A stretch of DNA of 64,000 bases, taken from Cordylochernes scorpioides (taxonomy: Eukaryota > Arthropoda > Arachnida > Pseudoscorpiones > Chernetidae). The notes beneath the pieces were generated by a model. The model searched no databases and was not told the origin of the DNA. It was given only the letters and a program-made list of their open reading frames with translations. Both the position numbers and the translations under genes were made by a program. The stretch spans positions 71,229,118 through 71,293,117 of the forward strand of contig CP092881.1 of the NCBI GenBank assembly GCA_030710605.1, given 5' to 3'. Shown piece after piece: positions 11,976 to 22,535 of the stretch. The stretch's first letter is position 1. Every line of letters begins with the position of its first letter.

Positions 11976-12182
11976 CTAGTGAGTTTTATTCACGTTTAGA
12001 TAGTGCCACACACAGTATGACTGCAGTGCCCGCCAGCCCACGATGTCGCCTGGAGATAAGTAATTGGCGAGGGCCCGGCCACATCCGGGGCCATGAATGG
12101 GGTCTTGTGCCACGGCAATTACGGCGTGGGACTTGACGGAGCGCAGGGTAAACATCGTTCTCGGTACCCTGCGATACCCCAC
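11976..12182 (-). CDS. Unrecognised open frame, possible exon or relic
   Basis: A 68-codon minus-strand frame with G+C-rich, balanced codon use in an A+T-rich setting. The peptide starts MGYRRVPRTMFTLRSVKSHA and includes AVAQDPIHGPGCGRALANY. A one-base shift near residue 50 would lead into a hydrophobic tail in the next frame, so a frameshifted relic is possible. I recognise no family. There is a GTAAGT just upstream on the same strand. It may be a decayed exon, a transposon fragment or chance. Confidence 0.2.
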   Translation of the reverse strand: MGYRRVPRTMFTLRSVKSHAVIAVAQDPIHGPGCGRALANYLSPGDIVGWRALQSYCVWHYLNVNKTH

Positions 12183-12630
12183 TTACACACGAGGAGTCGT
12201 ATGGGCGACCATATTATTGCCACTCGTATTGATGTAGTTCGGACTTCTTGACTTACCTATAAGTTAGGCTTTAACAGGATTGCTACATCCCACGCCACCA
12301 CAAAGGAATAGTGCTGTAATGAGCGATGGCATAGTATTGTATAGTATACTGTACTGACACCATTATCACGGCACTAAAAACATAGAGAGAGAGATATTTA
12401 AATCTATATATGTTCAATCAAATTCATTGAAAAAACAAACAATTCAAACAAAAATACAACAAAATTATACATTTTAAATAAAATTTGTTATACATGAACG
12501 ATCTCCTACAGTAGAGAAATCTGTAATTCATTATCTGTCACGCGTCGCTTTGTAATTGGGCAGCCTGTTTTAGCTAGTGCTTGCTGTTCCCAATACTCGC
12601 ATGTGCGATGTCGAGGAATTTGTAAAGAAT
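12183..12630. other. Unassigned A+T-rich sequence
   Basis: Nothing recognised on either strand. Confidence 0.3.
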
Positions 12631-12633
12631 AGT

Positions 12634-13945
12634 CTACTGCTCAGGCGTAATCAGATCGAGGACCTCCTCCCTGACATCGCGGCCCATATCTTCTATCTCG
12701 TACCTTTCAATTTCTTCATATAGGGCGTGTAGGAAGGATTCGGTAGCTTGTTTATCAAATAGTAAAACTATTTGATCGTAAGTGGTTTGAGGATGCTGTT
12801 TAGTTTGGGCCTTGGGAGTTAAAGACTGGTTGAACGGGTCATTCTTGTTACGTAACTCCTTGGTAATTAAAAATAGAACCATGACTATTGTGCTCTAAAT
12901 CATAAATTAAATAAATCACTATATCAAATAAATCACTAAATCAATTAAATCAATACTGCCAATTTTCCCCTGTGTCCAAAAAGTACTCTGCCCTGGGTTC
13001 GGTGGTCCAAACTCTGCTAGCTTCTGCTTGTACTGTACGATCCACCCAACTTAGGCAACTGCAGTTCCAGCATTCTTTGGTCACGCAGTGGACAACTCCC
13101 TCTTCTCTCTCTCCTTGGCAGGGGTCGCTGTTACGCAGTGTTGGTCGAGGAGGACGCTGGAGGAGATTGCAATGGGCTGACGCTCGGCGCCGGTGCAGAA
13201 TGCTCGGTAACTGGAGTCTACTGGGGAGTGAAGGAACGGTTTTCCCGCTGCGAATAATGGTATCTGCTTGATGGTGTCAGAATCCCCCGCACTCGTTGTA
13301 GGCACTGTTGATTCGCGGGAAGGCGTGGGCTGGGAGGATAGAGGCGTCTACACCGGTCAACTCCTGGAGTCCTGAAGATGGGCAGGACGACTCCCGTAGG
13401 TTCCCAAGTAGTATGTAGCTCACCGATGCCACACTGGCGGCGTTACATCTACTACACTTAAAACTGTAGGTAATGTAGGCAGGCTCATTTGGAGATGATC
13501 ACCATCTTGGGAGAAAGCTGGTGAAGTTTCCATTCTTGATTCGATAGAATGAAGGACTCCATGTTGCCGGTTGTCCAGGTGTAGCCACACCGATGGATGC
13601 AATTTCGTGTAACCGGGAGGCAACTCTGCAGTAGGGCCGCAGCGCCGCGACCATGTCTTCATCTTCGAAATAAAGTGGTAGATTCCGAATTATTATATTT
13701 TCTTCACTTTTCCTATATGGGAAGGCTCTCAGGAGGGTAGTTCCGATGGTGAGGCCCTCCTCAACCAGGTTCTCCGCCAGGTCGACGCTGGAGAGGCTGA
13801 CCAATACCTGGCCGGGCATCCTTATCAGTCAGTACACAGGAAACCTGTCCAGCATCTGTTCCAGCGCCTTCATATATTGGACTGAATGGAATTCCAAGCT
13901 TCACTTGACGAAGCAGCACTGGTCGAATGTTGCAGGTGCCTACCT
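12634..13945 (-). pseudogene. Decayed retroelement ORF1 (RRM/zinc-knuckle, Tx1-like LINE type)
   Basis: The best-preserved part is 13499-13819 (minus). Its peptide contains LVEEGLTIGTTLLRAFPYRK followed by EENIIIRNLPLYFEDEDMV and AALRPYCRV, the pattern of the RNA-binding ORF1 protein of Tx1/L1-like LINEs. The sequence shifts frame at about 13560 and continues as GDHLQMSLPTLPTVLSVVDV at 13420-13500, then toward a damaged CCHC-like knuckle near 13400. An upstream stop interrupts the frame near 13828. 12634-12882 is an open 82-codon segment with an acidic end and could be the C-terminal tail of the same ORF. Stops and frameshifts show that it is dead. Family assignment rests on remembered protein patterns. 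Confidence 0.45.
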
Positions 13946-14455
13946 AGTCTTGACAAGTCTTGATGCTGTTTGCTGATTTTTATTCTCTTTGGTGGAATTG
14001 TCTTTCCCTCCTTAGTTGTTGAGGTGACCTTGCTGCGATGGAATGAGCCTTCGGAGGCTTCTACTCAGTGTCCTCCAAATTTTCATAGGTTTGCATTTTT
14101 TTTGCACCGCCGCGGCTCATCATGAACAACTTTACATCACCGTTAATTGTTTCAGCATTTAAAGAAAATATTCGTTGATTTATTTTCCTTCAATATAAAT
14201 CGATGTGTCCTGATGAATCCTTGATGGAAACATCACCATCATGTAGGGCGTGATCCTGGCTCTCAGCCAATACGGATTACTTATTTCCATCATCTCCACC
14301 GCCGAAGCTCACGCGCCTCATGCGGTCAAGAAAGAGAATCATTCCAATATATATTCCACAGTTAAGAATTATCGCCACCCTAGCTTCCTACATATAATGA
14401 AATAGATACATGAATAAAGTACATTGAATAATAGAAATATGAAGAAAAGAAAAAG
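13946..14455. other. Unassigned sequence, possibly flank of the ORF1 relic
   Basis: Nothing coding recognised. Confidence 0.25.
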
Positions 14456-14750
14456 GGGTTCGGTGGAAAGATGGTCTAAACAGTTGGTTTTAGACCGCTA
14501 CGATTCCGGGTTCGATTCCCGCATTGGGCACTTTTTTTCTGATTTAATAAAAAAAAATTCCAATGGCCCCTGAATCTTGCAGATATTCAACATCACCAGC
14601 GAGTGCAAGTAACCAAACGGGGCTCTAGCACATAAGTGCAAAGTCAAACAGCTTTCACCGTGTGTAGACATGTGGTGCACTTACAGTAAAAGCAGTCTCT
14701 AACTACCCACCATGATTATAATGGTCTGTACCACGTGTACTAGGGATAAG
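14456..14750 (+). mobile_element. tRNA-derived SINE, near full length
   Basis: Head GGTTCGGTGGAAAGATGG-TCTAAAC, a good B box (GGGTTCGATTCCC) at about 14507-14519, a T-rich linker, then a conserved body (AAGTAACCAAACGGGGCTCT, GTAGACATGTGGTGCACTTA) and a 3' end ACTAGGGATAAGCAAAAATA. The same order is seen at 51371-51668. Box A is only approximate. The source tRNA cannot be named from the sequence. Confidence 0.85.
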
Positions 14751-16037
14751 CAAAAATATATATACATATATTAAGGAATGAATTTATTGCTTATAACTTG
14801 GCTTTTACGAAACTATATTTCTACATTCTTTACATTATTATTTTACCAACTCAATATTCACCAAAATAGCAAAGTAAAAACAAATTCTATTCACCAGTAA
14901 TGTAAAGAAATATATATATATATATATGTTATATTAGAATATTATTTTATTCAAAATTATATTTCATCGATTCAAATACTCTGTTAAATCGACCGCCAGA
15001 GGTCACGCTTCCCCTATAAAAACTCATTGTTGTTGTTTCCCAATGGCCGACTCTAACCTTTTGTAAATTATGTAAATGAGTTGTTCATTTTTTCATTCTT
15101 AGGCCTTAAGCCAGACAGTACTTTTACCAAATTATGTTTTTCATATATATTCCTTAGCTCAAATAAATAAATCTCTGTTCAAAACTATTTTATAATTCCC
15201 ACGACTGCAAAACAATATCGTTAACATACTCATGGATACCAAAATCAAACAACAAATAATAATTCAATAAAAAATAATCAAGAATCAACAGAAAACACTC
15301 ATTTTTCTCATATTAAATATATATTTATACATAAATATATTTATTTATCTCCTTATATCAACTTCTAGATTTATTTTAAAATTTGGAAAAGAGAAAGTGA
15401 AAAGTTTTTAGTAGTTTTGCTCAGCAAATGGAGCCCGTGTTCAATGACAAACGTGGAAAAGCTCTTTATTTTTTTCAATTTGCCGCTAAGAAATGTTGAG
15501 GTTTGGGTACAACGTTGTGGATATCGACTTTTAGCGCCGGAGCAAACTATTGGTTTGGTTGGTCTTTTTCTTGCCGGTAAAATTGGCGAACAATGTCTGG
15601 ACGTGCCAGTTCGAACATGCCTAGAAGGAAGTACTAGAATATCGAGGAATTATGGAAATCATCGGCTCTATGAATATGATAACTGTACGAAAAAGTGAAA
15701 TTGTATAAGCTTATGATTTTGCTTTGTTTTAAAAATGAATCGATGTTGGTTCCATATGCTTGAATTGAATATTACACCTTAGTTTACATATATTTTATTG
15801 CTTAAAAAGGAATACAACAAGACAAAAAAACTACAATTGCAAATGATTTGATAACTAACCAACTAAAAAAAATATATATATATATTAAAAATAAAAAGGC
15901 ATATCCTGACCAGGAGTACATGTTCTTTTCAGAAGGCAGAGCGCTATCTTTTTTTAAAAATATCAACACCCGACCTACTTATTTTTTATTTTTTTTCTAT
16001 TGTTTTTTTTTTCATATATATATCAAAATGATATATT
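14751..16037. other. Unassigned A+T-rich sequence; two small repeat fragments
   Basis: An open frame of 93 codons at 15417-15698 (+) has no recognisable domain. 15896-15985 carries the words ATATCCTGACCAGGAGTACA and CAGAGCGCTATC that belong to the arm of the fold-back family at 19.37 and 47.84 kb. ACTAGGGATAAGC at 16038 is the SINE 3' end without its body. Confidence 0.4.
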
Positions 16038-16483
16038 ACTAGGGATAAGCGAAAATAAAAAATAATAGTAATAGTAAATATCCCATTGAGACCAATGAGT
16101 AATATATTTCATCAGAGTATCAATTAGTAATATGAAATATTTCATTTGGATTAATGGGTAATAGATAAATGCCCCATTGAGCAATTGTTTACTTAACATC
16201 AATGAGGGAAATGCTTAAACATACTAAAGACAAATAATTATATGTAAATTTGTGAAATATTTATAATTATATATATAGACTATTAACCCATCGCATATAA
16301 TTTTGAGGCAACTAAAGTGAAAATATATTTGCATCACCAGCACATTAAACAATTTATAAACATCTGGAGGAAATCACTTAGAAGCCATTTTGCTAATGTA
16401 ATTGTACCTATTTATAGACGCTGACATATCTTACTTCTTACATTTTGTAAATTCTTTAGTTATTTTATAATTAATAGTAGTTG

Positions 16484-16660
16484 CAAAGGTCCAACCCACC
16501 AACGAATGCAAGTAAACAAGCGGGGCTCTGGCACATTTGTAAGTGCAAAGGTCAAAGTGCTTTTCAGATGTGTAGACATGTGGTGCACTTACAGTAAAAC
16601 TGTAACACCTTATCCACCATGATTATCATGTCCTGTACCACGTATACTAGGGATAATAAT
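16484..16660 (+). mobile_element. tRNA-derived SINE, 5' truncated
   Basis: Body and 3' end only: CCAACGAATGCAAGTAAACA, TGTAGACATGTGGTGCACTT and GTATACTAGGGATAA. The tRNA-like head is absent. Confidence 0.8.
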
Positions 16661-17150
16661 GATAAAAAACATAAAAATATGTCCATAAAACTATTTATTA
16701 TAGATGCTAGGGAAAATCTGAACTAAAATGAAACATTGGAACAAATTAACCTGCAACCGTTATGATTTACTTATCCAATGTCAACAATGAACATTTCTCT
16801 AACATTTTTTCCGTTGTCTATTCCAGTAGAAAGGTTTACAAAACACGAAAGCTTGAAGGATGTTTGATAAAATAATAAATTTATCCTCGGAGACTGCGTT
16901 TTATTTTAACTTTAATATTTGATATATCTCAAAGAATTACCTGAAATGAAATAATCAAAGAAAAGGTTTACTGATACAGATAACTATATTTTTATTTAAC
17001 AGTATACGTAAGAAAGAGAAAAGAAATACTAAAAGGAAATCCGGGAAAACGTCCACAAAGAAGGTAAATATGAATTGCTTGCATTGGCTGCTGGAATAAT
17101 ATCCCCAAGTAGTAAGCTAAACAATGACCTCTATTCAGTAAAATATATCA
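16661..17150. other. Unassigned A+T-rich sequence
   Basis: Nothing recognised. Confidence 0.3.
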
Positions 17151-17697
17151 AGCCTCTAGAGAGAATTTCTTTTAGAAACCTTTTTATTCTCTAACTTTCG
17201 GTAACCAACGCCCTTCTACGGGAGAAAACATGGTATACACCTATCTCCCGATTTACACGATAGATACGTTCCCGAGAAAAACGTGTAAATCGAAAAAATG
17301 AATGTCTTATTTTAAATCTTTCAAACCAGCCATGACTTACCAAAAAATTTGGCTTATTTTCAGTTGAAGAAGAAGATGTGTGTGTGGCAATTGCTCTACA
17401 ATTTTTTCGTATAGTATTTCGTTAGTATAGTGCGATAAAAAATTTTTAAAAACCTATTTGGAAAACCGTGTAAAAGCAAAAACGTGTAAAACAAGTACCG
17501 TGTAAATCGGGGGATTGGTGTACTAATTCTTCAATAGAACACGAATTAAATACATATAATCGGATACTATTTTACATAATTTAACTCGTGTTTTATTGGT
17601 GAAACATTATACCATGTTTTATCCTGCAGAAGGGCGTCCGTACCCGAAAGCTAGAGAATAAAAAATGTTTTGAAAAGATTCTTTTCCCTGAAGGCCT
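17151..17697. mobile_element. Fold-back element with hammerhead-like arms, interrupted by a MITE
   Basis: Left arm 17151-17237 and right arm about 17585-17697 are inverted copies. Read outward, each arm has CTGCAGA or CCGTAGA, AGGGCGT, a loop, ACCCGAAAGC or ACCGAAAG, then AGAGAATAAAAA. The order matches core box, helix II, GAAA and short helix III of a hammerhead. The inner part includes an inverted AATAGAACACGAATTAAAT segment. A Tigger-like MITE (17238-17520) sits inside, so the fold-back is the older element. Confidence 0.75.
17238..17520. mobile_element. Tigger/pogo-like MITE, 283 bp, nested
   Basis: Terminal inverted repeats CACCTATCTCCCGATTTACA and CACCAATCCCCCGATTTACA (the second read from the right end), flanked on both sides by TA. 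No transposase. A shorter internal inverted pair (CGTGTAAATCGA / CCGTGTAAA) is present. TA target use and 'CA...' termini fit pogo/Tigger-type elements; family assignment is by analogy. Confidence 0.8.
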
Positions 17698-17757
17698 GGT
17701 ATTCTTACTCAGTATTGATACAAGGGAATATTTTACTGAATTGTTTCATGTACACTG

Positions 17758-17970
17758 TGTCACAAGGAAATTACCGAAGAACTCCACCCTCACCTGCTTA
17801 ATTGTACAGTCCTTGATGCAGAGAGGAAGGCCCTATATCAACAAATTAAATGTACCAACATTTCACCCTACGTATTGCTTTCCAAAATATCAGCAAACAA
17901 ATCTCAGGCAATAGCTTACTATAAATATTTTAAATCATCATTATGTAAGGACCAGTCAACAAGTGAATGA
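17758..17970 (+). pseudogene. LINE ORF2 C-terminal relic (zinc-binding tail)
   Basis: A 70-codon open stretch without a start codon, ending in TGA at 17968-17970. It contains ELHPHLLNCTVLDAERKAL, which resembles the H-L-L-x-C-x-x-L-x-x-x-R segment at the C-terminus of LINE reverse transcriptases. The first cysteine pair expected upstream is incomplete. It is probably a 5'-truncated, decayed insertion. Confidence 0.4.
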
Positions 17971-18092
17971 TTTTGAGACAAAGAGTAAAGCCAGTTAAAT
18001 TTCTATTTCACTACCTATGTAAATAACACAAGATGATTATTACCTTACCCAATTGGGAGAATCTGTATGGAGCAAGTCCCTAATAAAGGCTT

Positions 18093-18118
18093 TTGTGTGT
18101 GTGTCTGTGTGTGTGTAT
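18093..18118. repeat. (TG)n microsatellite
   Basis: Short interrupted run of TG dinucleotides. Confidence 0.8.
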
Positions 18119-18249
18119 TGTCTCTATATTTTATCTTTAATAGGAATCAGAATTATTTTACTGACTGGGTGTATTATTATTATTTATTTAAGTAACCCAG
18201 GTTCCTGGAGCGTACAGAAGTCGCCAACTACCCGGGATGTCCTTCTGAC

Positions 18250-18528
18250 CTAAGTCGTCTTGGATTTATATACAATGCCAGTGGAAGTCCAATTAATGAG
18301 GTGTTGCCAGGCAGATTTCTTTCTTGGGAGATTTTCTAGGGATGCTGGACATATGTTGGTGATACCTAGGAGAGTGGCTGTCTGGAATCTTTGGTATTGG
18401 AAGGTTGGGCAAGTGAAGAGGAGGTGGTCTACGGTTTGGTCTTCATCTTGGCAGTGGGGGCAAATTGGGTCTTCTTTCGATACCGTTGCAAGGTCTGCCT
18501 GAATGTAGCCATGGCCGACTGGGTGTAT
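18250..18528 (-). pseudogene. LINE ORF2 C-terminal relic with intact zinc-binding motif
   Basis: Minus-strand open stretch of 92 codons ending in TAG at 18250-18252, bounded upstream by an in-frame TAG at 18529-18531 and lacking a start codon. The peptide has ICPHCQDEDQTVDHLLFTC, a C-x2-C-x8-H-x4-C arrangement typical of the tail of non-LTR (Jockey/R1-like) reverse transcriptases, preceded by VGHGYIQADLATV. It is followed by about 50 residues to the natural-looking stop, so the 3' end of the ORF is probably native. 5' truncation is usual for LINE insertions. Confidence 0.75.
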
Positions 18529-18971
18529 CTATATACTTACATTATATATAGTGGCTCACCTGGGGCACGCGACCTGCTGCGTGCTTCACGGCAAAATACC
18601 TCGTAAAAGATGGAAGATTGGTCCATCGAAATATCGGATTAATAAATAATCGTATTAAAATCCAAAATAAGCCTTATTTTTTAAAATATACATTATATAA
18701 TGTACTTCTACCTCATGATTACTGTAAATGTAATTTATTCCATTTCTATTCGTTCATTACACATACTCAATGAGTAACATACTGGATTGATGTTAATTCT
18801 ATTGGATTGTAAAGAAGGTTCGTTCGTTTTTGTATCCCTTTGTTTTATAACGGTTTTTGTTGTTATACAGTAAAGTGTTTATATTCTTTAAATATTACTT
18901 GTTCTGCTCTACAAACCTGTATTATTATTTTTTTTTTTTTTTGAAAAACGTATTTTTTTTCAGGCTTGAAA

Positions 18972-19143
18972 ATGGAATATCCAGGAAGCAAAAAATCAAC
19001 ATTTTCGACATCTGCTTTTCTTCGCTTTTCATCGAGGTCAAAAAGCAGCCGAAGTAGCTCGGGACATATGCAACGTGTATGGGAAAGGTGTCATAGGGGA
19101 GCGAGCAGCATAAAAATGGTTTGCAAAGTTGAAAAAACGGCGA
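18972..19143 (+). pseudogene. Mariner transposase N-terminal relic
   Basis: Begins at an ATG, has a one-base deletion within the first few codons, then reads IQEAKNQ and HFRHLLFFAFHRGQKAAEV, then ARDICNVYGKGVIGERAA, a stop codon and KWFAKLKK. This is the N-terminal helix-turn-helix region of mariner transposases (HTH_48 type). Everything after about residue 56 is missing; unrelated A+T-rich sequence follows. The frameshift and stop make it non-functional. No terminal inverted repeat is evident, so this is a truncated fragment. Confidence 0.85.
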
Positions 19144-19365
19144 TATATATGTACTTTCTAATTACTTTCTGTTCTTTCTTGTAACTTAACTCACATGTAC
19201 ATTGTAAGAGCATTAAACATTCATTCATGCTATCTTACAATGACCAACATTTTTATCACAATATGAAACTAAATTGTGCCACGGAATACATGTTTGCATA
19301 TCTAAAAAAAATGACAATAAAAATAAAATAATAAAAAGGTAAGGTGTTTGTATTAAAATAAAAAA

Positions 19366-19690
19366 GCATATCCTGACTACGAGAACATGATCTATTTAGA
19401 TGGCAGAGCGCCATCTAGTGGAAAAGATATCAACTAAACGTTGATTTAACCTGTTCCATGATATTTGGCCAACCCATTTTTTTGATAAAACAAGAAAGGC
19501 CAACCACGAATTTGATTCGGGTTTTTGACCTTCGTTAGGGTAATGTGGTTGTACCACTACGACAAAAATGTTTTGGTCCCAGAGGCCTCACTAGTAAAGC
19601 ATTTTTCTAGTGTGATTCGCAGCGCTATCATTCTGATACAAAATTAGAAGGAGATGTGCCTTCTTGGTAGATAAATATGCCTTCTTGGTA
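19366..19690 (-). mobile_element. Hammerhead-family element, decayed copy
   Basis: Left part (19366-19432) carries ATATCCTGACTACGAGAACA and GGCAGAGCGCCATCTAGTGG-AAAAGATATCAAC, as in the arms at 47.09 and 47.84 kb. The middle (19460-19560) is the inverse of the loop of the intact element at 48.5 kb, including a decayed hammerhead on the minus strand. The rest (19560-19690, ACTAGTAAAGC) matches 48330-48420. The closing right arm is lost. Confidence 0.65.
19507..19546 (-). ncRNA. Decayed hammerhead ribozyme
   Basis: Minus strand reads CTAACGA (core CTGATGA with two changes), a 3-bp helix II GGT/ACC, CGAAT in place of CGAAA, a ruined helix III, then TCGTGGTTGG, which matches the helix I 3' strand of the intact copy. 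Similarity continues into the flank (CCTTTCTTG). Core substitutions predict no self-cleavage. Confidence 0.6.
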
Positions 19691-19792
19691 GATAAATACA
19701 AATTAGTGAAGTACAAATAATTAAATAAAATACAAAGAAATGACGGAAATAATTTTCCCAATATGCAATAATTGAAAAATAAAAAGAAGAGA

Positions 19793-19868
19793 ATTCCGAC
19801 ACTCGAACGGGCGGTCGGTTATATCTCAGTCGATGCTCTGAGCCATTAAGCTACGATGGATATAAGGC
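19793..19868 (-). other. tRNA-like sequence, possible SINE head
   Basis: Minus strand has GTAGCTTAATGG, resembling a D-arm/A box, and CCCGTTCGAGTGTCGG, resembling a B box. The acceptor ends do not pair, so it is not a functional tRNA gene. Confidence 0.3.
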
Positions 19869-20133
19869 ATTCAATCTCTGCAAACTGATTGGCTGGGTAA
19901 GGTCACGTGACAACAGAAGACTGATCAGGGAGCGAATAACACTCTAAATATATATGTACCTACATACATAGAAACATCAAGGCATATATTATATAGGATT
20001 CAGATAATTTTCTTATATACTATTTTTTAATATTGATGTTATTTTTATATATAGTTTGTGTACAAACCTTTTTGCTCTATGCTCGCAATACAAATGGAAC
20101 TTGAGTTTAGTGCATGAGAATTGTATTAATATA

Positions 20134-20371
20134 CAGTAAACTCGCCTATAACGCGATTAATGTGTTCCGTGTTGTATGAAATCGCGTTATAGGAATTCGC
20201 GTTGTACGAAATAAAACTTGTATAACGCGAATGTTGTTAGGATAATTTTTAGGGACAAATATCATGTATTTTATTTTATAACGCGTTATACGAAAATTCG
20301 CGTTGTATGAATAAATTTGTCGCAATTTTTTTATCGCGTTGTAAAAACTCGCGTTATAGGAGAGTCTACTG
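20134..20371. mobile_element. Tigger/pogo-like MITE, 238 bp
   Basis: Termini CAGTAAACTCGCCTATAACG and, from the right, CAGTAGACTCTCCTATAACG, each flanked by TA. The inside contains several more inverted or direct copies of the CGCGTTATA word. No transposase. Confidence 0.9.
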
Positions 20372-20814
20372 TACAATATATACACTCATTATTCAAACTT
20401 ATTCTACTGGAACCGTTTTTTCCGTTTAAGTGTAAATGTACTTGATAATTTATGTATACAATGAACTTAGTATATCGGGATTTGATATTTTCATCACTTA
20501 TTTCGGGTTTATCCTATATGTATACACTTTTACATTATATATAAACATTTGTCCTTTCTGTAAATTTACTTTTGAAAAATTATACATTTTTGCGCTTGGG
20601 ATTCTTTTTCACTGAATATTAAATGTATTGGTGTTAGGCATTTTCTGAATATGTATTTTTTAAAACGACATTTGAAAATTATATCGCATGTGTTTCTTTT
20701 AAACGAAAAATCGATTTTTTTTCAAGAAAAAATAACGATTATTTCTAACCTTAGAGATGAAGTATGAAAGGATGAATTGTGAAGAGTAATGATAAACGGA
20801 AAAATAAAAGTGTC

Positions 20815-20872
20815 CAGGGTTGGGAATCAAACCCACAGTGTTCCGCTTACCGGGCATTATGTATTTTATCGT
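20815..20872 (-). other. tRNA-like head, possible SINE fragment
   Basis: Minus strand has GGGTTTGATTCCCAACCCTG, a B-box and T-arm-like hairpin, with CATAATGCCCGGTAAGCGG upstream. No complete cloverleaf. Confidence 0.35.
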
Positions 20873-21150
20873 ACTGCATATTGAAAATTTAGCTAAAGTC
20901 CAACATTTCTGATAAAAGTGTTGATAAGCAAGCAGTCTTCCAATACATATAGAGACAAATTGAGACTATAGAGACATTATATAGATAATGGGTTAGTAGG
21001 TCTACGGACAATAATATTTGGGGAGAAGGTTTTCTCTACCGGGGCGTCGAGTCCCCGAGGCTTAGAAGAGACCGATAACAATTTGATTAGTTGTTTTTTT
21101 GGAGGCAGAGGAGGTTTAATGGTGGGAGGAATCGATTGGATGTGCGGCCA
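20873..21150. other. Unassigned sequence
   Basis: Nothing recognised before the array begins. Confidence 0.25.
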
Positions 21151-21154
21151 GGCG

Positions 21155-22535
21155 CAGCTTTTATACGCTCTAAACTGGGTGTATAGGTGTATATAGGAGT
21201 TATTTACATACCTCTACGTCTTTGCAGCTTTTATATGCCGTAAACTGGGTGTATAGAACTTATTTACATACCACTAGTCTTGTAAGATACAACTTTTATA
21301 CGCTCTAAACTGGGTGTATAGGTGTGTATAGGAGTTATTTACATACCTCTACATCTTTGCAGATTTTATACGCCCAAACCTGGGTGTATAGGACTTATTT
21401 ACATACCTCTACGTCTTGTAGGGTACAGCTTTTATACGCTCTAAACTGGGTGTATAGGAGTTATTTACATACCTCTACGTCTTTGCAGCTTTTATATGCC
21501 GTAAACTGGGTGTATAGAACTTATTTACATACCACTAGTCTTGTAAGGTACAACTTTTATACGCTCTAAACTGGGTGTATAGGTGTGTATAGGAGTTATT
21601 TACATACCTCTACATCTTTGCAGATTTTATACGCCCAAACCTGGGTGTATAGGACTTATTTACATACCTCTACGTCTTGTAGGGTACAGCTTTTATACGC
21701 TCTAAACTGGGTGTATAGGAGTTATTTACATACCTCCACGTCTTTGCAGATTTTATACGCCCAAAACTGGGTGTATAGGACTTATTTACATACCTCTACG
21801 TCTTGTAGGGTACAGCCTTTATACGCTTTAAACTGGGTGTATAGGATTTAAATGAAATATCTCTACGTCTTATAGGGTGCCGTTTTTATACGCTCTAAAC
21901 TGGTTGTATACGACTTATTTACATGAATCTACGTTTTGTAGGGTGCATTTTTTATACGCTCTAAACTGGGTGTATAGGACTTATTTACATACCTCTACGT
22001 CTTGTAGGGTACAGCTTGTATACGCTCTAAACTGGGTGTATGTGAGATATTTACATATCTATATGTCTTTTAGGATTCAATTTTATACGCTCTAAACTGG
22101 GTTATAGTACTTATTTACATACCTCTACGTCTTTTCAGCTTTTATATACCCAAAACTGGGTGTGTAGGAGTTGTACACATACCTCCACGTCTTGTAGGAT
22201 TCAATATTTTATACGCTCTAAACTGAGTGTATAGGTGTGTATAGGACTTATTTAAATACCTCTACGTCTTTCAGTTTTTATATACCCAAAACTGGGTGTG
22301 TAGGAGTTGTACACATCCCTCTACGTCTTTACAGCTTTTATACGCTCTAAACTGAGTGTATAGGTGTGTATAGTACTTATTTACATACCTCTACGTCTTT
22401 TCAGCTTTTATATACCCAAAACTGGGTGTATAGGAGTTGTACACATACCTCCACGTCTTGTAGGATTCAATTTTATACGCTCTAAACTGGGTGTATAGGA
22501 GTTATTTAATACCTTCACGTCTTTTAAGGTGGGAA
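21155..22535. repeat. ~65-bp tandem repeat with 261-bp higher-order unit
   Basis: Monomers contain TATACGCTCTAAACTGGGTG and TTATTTACATACCTCTACGT. A block of about four monomers at 21324 recurs almost identically 261 bp later at 21585. Because the common monomer is close to a multiple of three, long spurious frames (WVYRTYLHTSTS-type) stay open across it. Right-hand monomers are more diverged. Confidence 0.95.

Noticed and set aside
15417-15698. Open frame tested as a transposase fragment
   Set aside because: No mariner, Tc1 or hAT motif could be found in any frame.
21324-22095. Three consecutive open frames with a repeated WVYRTYLHTSTS-type peptide
   Set aside because: They follow the ~65-66-bp satellite exactly; the frame stays open because the monomer length is near a multiple of three. 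No promoter, and identity is at DNA level in non-coding-like fashion.
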